Shown here one piece after another: positions 48,672 to 56,331 of a stretch of 64,000 nucleotides of DNA (its first letter is position 1; every line of letters begins with the position of its first letter). The notes beneath the pieces were generated by a model that searched no databases, had not been told where the DNA came from, and saw only the letters and a program-made list of their open reading frames with translations. Source of the DNA: Pseudoalteromonas prydzensis (GTDB taxonomy: Bacteria; Pseudomonadota; Gammaproteobacteria; Enterobacterales; Alteromonadaceae); assembly GCF_011050055.1 (NCBI RefSeq), contig NZ_DRGM01000037.1, positions 41,399 to 105,398 on the forward strand. The letters are read 5' to 3'. Made by a program: the position numbers and the translations under genes.

Positions 48672-49587
48672 TAATAAACTCAACCATGTCAGTTAATTGC
48701 TCTTGCTTAGTAAAAGGCTGAACAAATAAATTAATTATTTGATTACTTATTTTTGTTGCATTCACAAAGTGTCCTTGTGTTTGCAACTCACCTAATGACT
48801 TGTAGTGAGTAGTAAAAACAATATTATTCTCTTTTGCTTTGTGCAAAAACATGCCCCGTTGCTCAACAAATAAAGGATAACGCCAATAATTGATATCATC
48901 ACTATAGGGAAGTTTTTTAAAAGCAAGGTTTGTTACGTTTTGTTCAATAAAAGCAATGTTTTTCTGCCTAGCTTTAGTCAATATATCAAGCTGAGTCATA
49001 CTGGATGAAATACTTTTAAGCTTTTCTATTGCTGCAAATTGAGCCAATTGGTTATTACTTAAAAATGCCTGCGACTTGGCACTAAACTGTTCATTATTTG
49101 TCATCAGCGCGCCGCCATAGTTCGCAGCTATTGGCTTATCATAGCCAAAGCTAACAACTGAAAAGTCGCCAAAACTGCCTATTGGCTTTCCCTGATATTG
49201 TCCACCGTAAGCAAGGCAGGCATCTTCTATTAAAAGTAATGCATGGCATTTTGCATAATTCGCTATTTTGTCTATCTCGCAATAATGTCCATAACCATGC
49301 ACAGCAACTATAGCCTTAACATCTTGGTTCATAACAGCATCAATATGTTCTACTTCCATTGAAAGTGATAGAAGCGAGACGTCTGCAAGCACAACATTAA
49401 AACCAGCCATTTGAACTGCAAATAATACTATTGGACAACAACTGGCTGGTATAATAACGTCACTACCAAGCTCAATTCCTGCACTATGCAAAGCGGTTAC
49501 AATAGCAAAACTACCAGAGCGAGTGAGTGTGACATAATCACGCTCAAAATACGCACTGAGCTGCTGCTCTAATAGGTTTATACCCAC
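48658..49587 (-). CDS. DegT/DnrJ/EryC1-family protein, short form
   Basis: A 309-residue PLP aminotransferase-like protein, about 70 residues shorter than PseC. It retains TRSGSFAIVTALHSAG, LLIEDACLAYGG (the PLP-contacting aspartate) and a candidate PLP lysine K151 in VVSFGYDKPIAANYGG. It begins with a GTG that overlaps the preceding gene, preceded by AAGGA. The N-terminal region of normal enzymes is largely missing. It may be an aminotransferase or dehydratase acting on the nonulosonate precursor or its side chain. The exact reaction is unknown. Confidence 0.78.
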   Translation of the reverse strand: MGINLLEQQLSAYFERDYVTLTRSGSFAIVTALHSAGIELGSDVIIPASCCPIVLFAVQMAGFNVVLADVSLLSLSMEVEHIDAVMNQDVKAIVAVHGYGHYCEIDKIANYAKCHALLLIEDACLAYGGQYQGKPIGSFGDFSVVSFGYDKPIAANYGGALMTNNEQFSAKSQAFLSNNQLAQFAAIEKLKSISSSMTQLDILTKARQKNIAFIEQNVTNLAFKKLPYSDDINYWRYPLFVEQRGMFLHKAKENNIVFTTHYKSLGELQTQGHFVNATKISNQIINLFVQPFTKQEQLTDMVEFINDYR

Positions 49588-50252
49588 AACCTAATGTCCT
49601 TTCTATAATCCGATAACGGGAAGACTTCAGGCTGGCTCAATACCTCTATTCTATCAACATGAGGAGCTAAGTCTGCCAGTAATTTTTCAAAATTAAAAAA
49701 GCGCCACTGGGAGTAACGGTGAATTAATGGAATTGTTTTTTCATACTCTAAATCACTGTTGCTTTTAATTGCCTTTTCGTAGTGGTCGTCTAGTAGGTCA
49801 CCAAGTAAAATAACTCCTCCTCGTTTAGTTACTCTTATCATTTCTAAGATAGTTTCAATTGCATACTCATAACTAGGGAAGTAATGAAAGATACTATAAC
49901 TAAGTACTCTATCGAAACCTGCATCCTTAAAGTTGAGCTGCTTTGCTTGAGATTGATAAAACAAAGCAGATGGAAGTAATTCATTCGCTTTTTCAATCAT
50001 TGTTTTCGAATAATCAACGCCTGTTAATTGCTCAAAATGTGACGATAATTTAGATAATAACAGGCCGTTTCCACAGCCAACATCGAGTATTGATAGTCCG
50101 TTTTCATCATTAACAACAAGTTTATCTAATACATCACAACTTAAAGCCTGCCATGCATTATCGTCAAATGGCCTACCAACCTGTGCCTTAAAGTCAGCAC
50201 TTGCACTTGCAGTCAGATCCCATTCGGCCTGTTTTGATTCAAATTCATTCAT
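49578..50252 (-). CDS. Class I SAM-dependent methyltransferase
   Basis: A 224-residue methyltransferase with motif I ILDVGCGNGLLLSKL, GVDYSKTMIEKANEL and FDRVLSYSIFHYFPSYEYA. It is unrelated in detail to the methyltransferase at 48033. Two such enzymes in one sugar operon imply more than one methyl mark or substrate. The acceptor is unknown. It lies two bases downstream of the PseG-like gene. Confidence 0.82.
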   Translation of the reverse strand: MNEFESKQAEWDLTASASADFKAQVGRPFDDNAWQALSCDVLDKLVVNDENGLSILDVGCGNGLLLSKLSSHFEQLTGVDYSKTMIEKANELLPSALFYQSQAKQLNFKDAGFDRVLSYSIFHYFPSYEYAIETILEMIRVTKRGGVILLGDLLDDHYEKAIKSNSDLEYEKTIPLIHRYSQWRFFNFEKLLADLAPHVDRIEVLSQPEVFPLSDYRKDIRLWV

Positions 50253-50253
50253 A

Positions 50254-51222
50254 TTATGCCTTTATTATCTCAAGTGCTAAATTGCGTGTTGAGTTAGTAT
50301 TATAAACTTTTGCGAATGAACTTAGCTGCTCTGGTATTATTTTTAAAAATTTCTGCAGTTCACTAGCTAAGTGCTCTACATTGGCCTGTTCGGCCAACCC
50401 TAAATCATACGTTAAATTGTGTTTAGATAACTCTAATGTATCTAAGTGTTGCTCACTTGTTTGTGATATTGCACAGTTTGGTATTAAGCAAAAACCGGCC
50501 TCATACTTAGTAAGCCCACCTCCGTTCACTATTATGTCTACACTGCGAAATAGCTGAGCTATATTTTCTGTAAAACCAATCACCTGTAAATCATTATTTT
50601 TTACATTAATACGAGGTTCTGTTTTATCTAGTAGAATAAATGTTTTGTCCGTAAAAATAAGGTCAAGAGCAGCAATAACTTTCACGCCCACATTAAATGT
50701 ATCGCTTCCACCAATGAAAACCAGAATCGTGTTAATAACCTTTTTCGGATCCTGTATAGGTGTTTTTTCTTCTCTAATGGCTTTTAGGTCAGGCGAAAAC
50801 GAGAAAAAATTAATACCTAAACAATGTTGACGTTGTGTTTGATAAAATAATTCAGCGTTAAAACGGAAGTTAATTATCAGATCAACAAAATCAAAGTCAT
50901 ACTGCTGAAAATCGTCAATAATACATAATTTATGACCTTGCAGATGTAGCTCGAGCAAGTCATTTTTTAAAAAGGAATAGTCATCACAAATGATCGTTGA
51001 ACATTTAGCTTCTGGCCCCGCAATAGGTAAAAAATCAAATGCGTAGTACTTTATTTTTGAATATGCAAAAGCATCATAGTTACCAAAAAAACGAATGGAT
51101 TGATAGCCCGATATTAAGGCGATTTCTCTTGCTAGGTTTAAACACCTAGATAAATGTCCTAGGCCAGTTTCTTTGGTAGCATTACAATAAAAAATATAAC
51201 TACTCACAACGACAGTACGCAC
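50254..51222 (-). CDS. pseG: PseG-like UDP-sugar hydrolase
   Basis: Glycosyltransferase-fold (GT-B) hydrolase that removes UDP from the 2,4-diacetamido-trideoxy sugar before condensation. The signature TGLGHLSRCLNLAREIA carries the catalytic histidine (H23). The nucleotide site includes VFIGGSDTFNVG and VNGGGLTKYEAG near the C-terminus. The start is a GTG; one five codons on is also possible. Sequence beyond the motif is diverged, so an altered substrate is possible. Confidence 0.82.
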   Translation of the reverse strand: MRTVVVSSYIFYCNATKETGLGHLSRCLNLAREIALISGYQSIRFFGNYDAFAYSKIKYYAFDFLPIAGPEAKCSTIICDDYSFLKNDLLELHLQGHKLCIIDDFQQYDFDFVDLIINFRFNAELFYQTQRQHCLGINFFSFSPDLKAIREEKTPIQDPKKVINTILVFIGGSDTFNVGVKVIAALDLIFTDKTFILLDKTEPRINVKNNDLQVIGFTENIAQLFRSVDIIVNGGGLTKYEAGFCLIPNCAISQTSEQHLDTLELSKHNLTYDLGLAEQANVEHLASELQKFLKIIPEQLSSFAKVYNTNSTRNLALEIIKA

Positions 51223-52567
51223 TAATATCTTGATATGCTAACTTTAAAACATCATGCAATAACCAACAACGGCCGCTAAATCGACCAGAAACTAAAATAT
51301 TGCAATACGCACCGGTGAGTGTTTTATAATTCATATGAGTAGCATCATTAAATTCAAAGGTAGGAACAGGGAAAGTATTATTAATTTGTTGCACAAACCC
51401 ACTGACTAGTTTTGCATCGCTGGCAACTAACTGCATACGCTTTAAATCTTCAACACCTTGCGAGAGTGTATACGCTTGCTCTTTCTTATCACGAAGAACT
51501 TCAGCCGACACGCTATGGCTCAAGCCCTTACGTAAATTATCATATAACGTTATTCTAAAAATATCTGAGCTAGGGTCCCAGTTCCATAAATAATGAGAGC
51601 GCGAATTTAGTAAAGTTTGGTCAAATGTAGCATGCAGAATATAAGCCGTTCTAAAAGTTGGTTTATAGCTAGCAACTTGCAAACCACCCGCTTTTAAAGC
51701 AAATACAGGGGGGGCGCTCCAAAATACCAAATCACACTCGATTCGGCTTCCATCATGGAGCTCTACTGCTTTAATTGTGTGCTCATGTGCAGTTATTTTA
51801 GTTATTTGTGTCTTATAAATTATCTCGACACCGACATTTATTGCTTTCGTTGTTAAAGCATCAATCCAATTTTGAGCTCCACCGACTTTCGGATAATAAT
51901 AGGTGGGCGTCTCAACACCAGCCGCCTCTAACTGCTGCTCGTATTCCGCACTCGTATGAAAACCCAATTTTTTATCAATCTCTAGATGTTGTTTTAAAAC
52001 ACGAGTTAAGCTTTCATCAAACGCCTTTATTCTATTCGCACCAAAGTAGTTGATACTCGTATCTCTTGAGAGTCTGTCTTTATCTATATCTTTACCGTAT
52101 AATTTTTCAAGTACAGGCTTTGCTAGGTGCTTATAAAAGGTAGGTCCTAAGGTTTGTTTAAGGTAATCCTCTATATTCATTTCTGAACAATCATTTGATA
52201 AAGATAAAAACTCGCCGATCCCTTTGTGATATTGAGCTTCTTCGAGTTTGCGTGCATCAATAGTTTGTGTTTCTAGGTCCCAAGAGTCTACAAAAAAATT
52301 TCCAGTTTCAAGTTTTTTAAAACGATGCCAATTATCATTAATATCAGGTATATCAAAGAGTATATTATCAACTTCAGCAATACCTGTAGTGACAGGTATA
52401 TGAGTTCCTTGATCATAATAATTGCCCTGCTCGTCACAAACAGACCCTAATAAACCACCTACAGATTCACTTTGCTCGACCAAAACAACACGATCAAAAT
52501 GCTCGCTCAACAAAATACTCGCTGTTAAGCCGCACACCCCACCTCCTACAATAATGCATGTCTTCAT
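51200..52567 (-). CDS. FAD-dependent amine oxidase-like oxidoreductase
   Basis: A 455-residue flavoprotein beginning with the dinucleotide motif IIVGGGVCGLTASILLSEHFDRVVLVEQSESVGGLLG, followed by GNYYDQGTHIPV. The shape is that of protoporphyrinogen-oxidase/UDP-galactopyranose-mutase-like enzymes. The C-terminus NILVSGRFSGRCWLLHDVLK is the second FAD-binding segment. It overlaps the PseG-like gene by 23 bases. Such enzymes are not part of the known pseudaminic acid pathway, so it probably oxidises or rearranges a tailoring intermediate. Confidence 0.8.
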   Translation of the reverse strand: MKTCIIVGGGVCGLTASILLSEHFDRVVLVEQSESVGGLLGSVCDEQGNYYDQGTHIPVTTGIAEVDNILFDIPDINDNWHRFKKLETGNFFVDSWDLETQTIDARKLEEAQYHKGIGEFLSLSNDCSEMNIEDYLKQTLGPTFYKHLAKPVLEKLYGKDIDKDRLSRDTSINYFGANRIKAFDESLTRVLKQHLEIDKKLGFHTSAEYEQQLEAAGVETPTYYYPKVGGAQNWIDALTTKAINVGVEIIYKTQITKITAHEHTIKAVELHDGSRIECDLVFWSAPPVFALKAGGLQVASYKPTFRTAYILHATFDQTLLNSRSHYLWNWDPSSDIFRITLYDNLRKGLSHSVSAEVLRDKKEQAYTLSQGVEDLKRMQLVASDAKLVSGFVQQINNTFPVPTFEFNDATHMNYKTLTGAYCNILVSGRFSGRCWLLHDVLKLAYQDISAYCRCE

Positions 52568-52576
52568 AGTTTTGTC

Positions 52577-53626
52577 TCAGTGATTATCGAATACGTCAAA
52601 GCTGACACGATCACCAAGTTCAACATCAATATTTAGTGTTTCGCCTAAAACCTGATCGTAGTGCTTTGTGTGAAGGCCAAAGCCTGGTCTTACTGATTTT
52701 ATGTCATCTGTTGTTAGAATGTGGCCTTTACTTAGCGTGCGAGTAAAATATAAAGAGCGCCTTGCTAAAATATTTTTTTGAGCAGACTGCGTTATAGCAT
52801 AGTTAACTGAACCAATAGCTTTTTCAGCATCTCTAATCGAGCAAACAAGTTGACTAAACTGCAGCTTATCTAAAGAGAAGAACGCATCAACAGAGTCATC
52901 TTTTTTGTCGAGGATAAAATGCTTTTCAATGATCTTTGCACCTAAAGAAACACTTACAACTGGGGCAACAATTCCTTGGGTATGATCTGACAGGCCTGCT
53001 AAGCAGTTAAATCGTTTAGCGATATCCGCTATCGTTGCTAAATTACATTCCTCAAATGGAGTCGGGTACGCTGTTGTACATTTCAAAATAGCTAGTTCAT
53101 TACACCCGTTATCTCTAAGAGTAGAAACGGCCAACTCAATATCATCTAAATCAGCAATGCCAGTTGATAAAATGATTGGCTTTCCCGTTTTTGCAACGTA
53201 CTTTAAAAGAGGAATATCAGTAATTTCCGGTGAAGCTATTTTGTAAAGAGGTACCTCTAATGACTCTAGTAAGTCGACAGCACTAGCATCAAAAGGTGAT
53301 GAAAATATATCAATTTCACACTTTTTTGCTTCTTCAAATAATTCTTTATGCCACTCCCATGGCGTATAAGCCTTTTGATACAGTGAATGCAAAGAAACAT
53401 GCGCTTGCCATGGGTTATCACAGGGCAGACAAAAATCAGGTTTATCGCTTGCTAAGGTAATTGTATCTGCCGTGTATGTTTGCAACTTAACCGCATCTGC
53501 GCCCGCAATTTTGGCCTCTCGGATTATTTGCTTAGCTTTTTCTAAACAACCACCATGGTTGGCAGACATCTCTGCAATAATGTAACAAGGGCTTTGTTGA
53601 TCAATTTGCTTACCATTTATATTCAT
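52577..53626 (-). CDS. pseI: Pseudaminic acid synthase PseI (NeuB family)
   Basis: Condenses phosphoenolpyruvate with the 6-deoxy-diacetamido sugar to make the nine-carbon acid. The TIM-barrel domain (about 1-270) has CYIIAEMSANHGG, AGADAVKLQTYTADTITL, and the PseI-type AYTPWEWHKELFEEAK rather than the sialic acid synthase version. IIEKHFILDKKDDSVDAFFS follows. A C-terminal SAF domain (about 288-349) caps the active site. Length 349 residues. Confidence 0.93.
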   Translation of the reverse strand: MNINGKQIDQQSPCYIIAEMSANHGGCLEKAKQIIREAKIAGADAVKLQTYTADTITLASDKPDFCLPCDNPWQAHVSLHSLYQKAYTPWEWHKELFEEAKKCEIDIFSSPFDASAVDLLESLEVPLYKIASPEITDIPLLKYVAKTGKPIILSTGIADLDDIELAVSTLRDNGCNELAILKCTTAYPTPFEECNLATIADIAKRFNCLAGLSDHTQGIVAPVVSVSLGAKIIEKHFILDKKDDSVDAFFSLDKLQFSQLVCSIRDAEKAIGSVNYAITQSAQKNILARRSLYFTRTLSKGHILTTDDIKSVRPGFGLHTKHYDQVLGETLNIDVELGDRVSFDVFDNH

Positions 53627-53627
53627 T

Positions 53628-54395
53628 TTATTCGCTTACGATTTGTTGCTCATTATGAAGTGAAATTGCAAGCCCTTCATTTCTTATAATTCGGCTATTA
53701 ATTTTTTTTACTTCAGGGTGTGAATCTAAAAACAACTTAATTTCAGCATAAGTTAGCCTAGTAGAATCTTTTTCAGCTAATGAAATAGCTTTTACAACTT
53801 GCCAATCTTCTGGTGTATCAAGTGTAAACCTATAGTGGCTGTCATCTGAGTTGCTTTGCATTTCAACTACATTGTATTTCCCGTGATTATTTTCGTAAAA
53901 ATGCAAAGTAACATGCTCTAACTCAGACGGTCTCAGTGAAAGGCTATCTAATGGAGTTAATATGGCCGTTTTAAATACTTCGCAATCAACACCTTCTGCG
54001 TAATGTTCGCTCAAATAAGCATAATCAGCATTTTTTGATAGTAGCTCTAGATAAAGCTGCTCGCAAATACTTGGCTCTACGAATGGGCTATCTCCAGTTA
54101 AACGCATTATATAATCACAAGGGAATAACTCAGCTGCGAGCTGAAAACGCTTTAGTACATTTTCCTCTGGTCCTCTATAAACCAATATACCTTCGCGTTG
54201 GGCGATTGCACATAGCTCATCATTTTCACTGTTTGTAGAGGTAAGTAAAACAATTTTATGAAAACACTTAGCCTGCCTGAGTCGTTGCACCAAATGAGTA
54301 ATTACTGGCTTTCCGTTAAGATTCTTTAGTACTTTTCCTGGCAGCCTAGAGGATCCCATTCGAGCTTGAATAAATGCATTGACCCGCTTCATCAA
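53628..54395 (-). CDS. SpsF-like cytidylyltransferase (probable CMP-nonulosonate synthetase)
   Basis: Nucleotidyltransferase of the SpsF family (IQARMGSSRLPGKVLKNLNGKPVI at the start; DYIMRLTGDSPFVEP as the metal-binding part). In this cluster it is the only candidate for activating the acid with CTP, the PseF role. However, it has the SpsF-type signature, not the usual IPARGGSKRIPRKN of PseF. Length 255 residues. Its start overlaps the end of the class III aminotransferase gene. Confidence 0.82.
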   Translation of the reverse strand: MMKRVNAFIQARMGSSRLPGKVLKNLNGKPVITHLVQRLRQAKCFHKIVLLTSTNSENDELCAIAQREGILVYRGPEENVLKRFQLAAELFPCDYIMRLTGDSPFVEPSICEQLYLELLSKNADYAYLSEHYAEGVDCEVFKTAILTPLDSLSLRPSELEHVTLHFYENNHGKYNVVEMQSNSDDSHYRFTLDTPEDWQVVKAISLAEKDSTRLTYAEIKLFLDSHPEVKKINSRIIRNEGLAISLHNEQQIVSE

Positions 54396-55717
54396 TTTAG
54401 CCTTTGAAAGCCACTATGACAAACAGGCCCATCAATTAGCATAGCAATTTTTTTATTTGCATTAAGTGCTTCTTGAAGTAATTTAAATACATCAGATAAA
54501 GCACTAATGTATTTATCACAAAGTTCAGGAGTGTGAGCTATTGAAAGGTAGATAACATTACTTGCTAAAAAGCCTCGTTTTAACATTTCTTGTGTAAATA
54601 ATGTTTTAAGTGCCAGAGCCTGATCTGTTGGGAAAATAAAAATAGGAACACTGTCGATGCCAATTATCTTTAAATCAAACCCTGTAGAACTAGCAACCGC
54701 TTTAATTTGTTCCTTAAGTTGCTTGCCTATTATATTTAACCTCGAAGGCACATTATCTCGTTGAAAAATTTCTAGCGTTTTCAGCGCAGCTACAAACCCA
54801 ACTCTTTCAGTCCAATATGAGCTACTAATAAAAGACTGTTGCGCTGCATCCATTACTTCCTTGCGGCCGATGATAGCACCAATAGGATGGCCATTACCTA
54901 ACGCTTTACCAAGCACACATATATCAGGTTCAACTTCAATTAGCAGATGGGATGCCCCTGCATTAAGACGGAAACCTGACGATATTTCGTCGAAAATAAC
55001 AACAATGTCATTTGCCTTGGCTATTGCCTTTACTTCTTTTAAAAACGCGACATCAGGTAAACTATGACGAAAAACTTCCATCATTACTACACCAAGCCTA
55101 TCGCCATATTTTTCTACAATTTGTTTAAAACCATCGATGTCACCTTCTTTAAAAGGTATCGCTGTATTATGAAGCTGCTTAGGAACACCAGCTGGTTTTA
55201 ATCCAGGTAATAGTTGTTCATCTAAATTTTCACTATCACTGAGGTTAGTCGCCAAATACCAATCATGCCAGCCATGATATCCACAAAATGCGACAATTTC
55301 TTTTTTACTAAATGCACGCGCTATTCGAATAGCAAGAGCGCAAGACTCGCCACCAGTGCGAGTGAAACGCACAGCATCTGACCAAGGGTGAATAGCTATT
55401 AATTGTTGTGCAAGCTCAACTTCTTCATAACAGTTTAGACTACTCATCGAACCATTTTGAATAGCTGAAATTACTGCTTCATTCACTTCATCATTAGCAT
55501 AACCCAGAGAGCTAGTACCTATTCCCATTATTGAAAAATCATAATAATGGTTATCGTCTAAGTCCCAGACCTCACAACCTTTTGACTTTTTATAGTAAGC
55601 AGGCCATTGCTCCGGTAGAAACATTTCAGCTCTTTTTGAAAGTAATTGATTTCCACCTGGGATTATTTCTTTTGCTTGTTGCCAAAGCTTGGCACCTGAA
55701 TTATTTTTTAAGGCCAT
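54392..55717 (-). CDS. Class III aminotransferase (glutamate-1-semialdehyde aminomutase-like)
   Basis: A 441-residue PLP enzyme. RFTRTGGESCALAIRIARAF and CGYHGWHDWYLAT form the phosphate site, IFDEISSGFRLNAGA carries the PLP aspartate, and the catalytic lysine is K271 in DICVLGKALGNGHPIGAI. The host's true HemL would be expected elsewhere. Here the enzyme probably adds or moves an amino group on the sugar or its acyl substituent. The tail LIDGPVCHSGFQRLN extends beyond the normal fold. It is the first gene of the leftward operon, behind a FliA-type promoter. Confidence 0.85.
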   Translation of the reverse strand: MALKNNSGAKLWQQAKEIIPGGNQLLSKRAEMFLPEQWPAYYKKSKGCEVWDLDDNHYYDFSIMGIGTSSLGYANDEVNEAVISAIQNGSMSSLNCYEEVELAQQLIAIHPWSDAVRFTRTGGESCALAIRIARAFSKKEIVAFCGYHGWHDWYLATNLSDSENLDEQLLPGLKPAGVPKQLHNTAIPFKEGDIDGFKQIVEKYGDRLGVVMMEVFRHSLPDVAFLKEVKAIAKANDIVVIFDEISSGFRLNAGASHLLIEVEPDICVLGKALGNGHPIGAIIGRKEVMDAAQQSFISSSYWTERVGFVAALKTLEIFQRDNVPSRLNIIGKQLKEQIKAVASSTGFDLKIIGIDSVPIFIFPTDQALALKTLFTQEMLKRGFLASNVIYLSIAHTPELCDKYISALSDVFKLLQEALNANKKIAMLIDGPVCHSGFQRLN

Positions 55718-55798
55718 GAGCTACCCTCTAGCAGATTGCGATTAAAATTAGTACGTTACAGAGGAATATTATAGAGTGAATTGATTCCTATATATAGG

Positions 55799-55824
55799 TT
55801 ATCGGCAAGAATTAAGAAAGTTAA
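55799..55824 (-). promoter_or_regulatory. FliA (sigma-28) promoter of the glycosylation operon
   Basis: The minus strand has a perfect FliA minus-10, GCCGATAA (55799-55806), with TTAACTTT (six of eight match TAAAGTTT) 10 bases upstream, one base short of ideal spacing. Transcription would start near 55791, about 74 bases before the aminotransferase gene. Confidence 0.6.
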
Positions 55825-55848
55825 AGTACTACTTAGTACCTTAATTAT

Positions 55849-56331
55849 TTAGATTAGTGACCAATGCATAAATATTCCCTGACCTTTTGCTTTAAACGTT
55901 TTAAAGCCAAGCTTTTCATAACTTTTAATTGCCGAGTGATTACGCGTATCAACACCTAAAATGATGACTTTAGTTGAGTGATTGTTTTTTAAATAGCTTG
56001 CTGAGGCGGTTATAACTTCCGAGGCGACTCCTTTGCCACGCCATTGTGGTTCACCTATCAATATCCCCATAGTCGCTTCGCCAGTTACATATGATATAGG
56101 TTCATACTTTATATTCCCGATATGTTCATTTCCATGAAAAATACCTAGCAACAAACATGCTGTAGAAGCGTTTTTACTTTCAATATAATTAGCAAGCTCA
56201 TCAATTGAGGTAGATGAGTAAGCAATATATTGTTTACTCATCTTGTCATTAAACCAACTGAGGTAACGTATTGTAGCATCAGCTTTTGTCAGTGTCCGCA
56301 AATTGAAGCGTGCTGTTTTTAGCAGTGTCAT
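55849..56331 (-). CDS. GNAT-family N-acetyltransferase (possible PseH)
   Basis: A 160-residue acetyltransferase of the RimJ/RimL type. It starts LKTARFNLRTLTKADA, has the acetyl-CoA loop GEPQWRGKGVASEVI and ends with VDTRNHSAIKSYEKLGFKTF. The pseudaminic acid pathway needs PseH to acetylate the 4-amino group, and no other acetyltransferase lies in the cluster, so this is the best candidate. The gene follows maf by one base rather than joining the sugar operon. Confidence 0.8.
   Translation of the reverse strand: MTLLKTARFNLRTLTKADATIRYLSWFNDKMSKQYIAYSSTSIDELANYIESKNASTACLLLGIFHGNEHIGNIKYEPISYVTGEATMGILIGEPQWRGKGVASEVITASASYLKNNHSTKVIILGVDTRNHSAIKSYEKLGFKTFKAKGQGIFMHWSLI

Noticed and set aside
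54392..55717. Calling the class III aminotransferase a haem-synthesis HemL
   Set aside because: It sits in a sugar operon behind a FliA promoter and has an unusual C-terminal tail; haem genes are absent around it.
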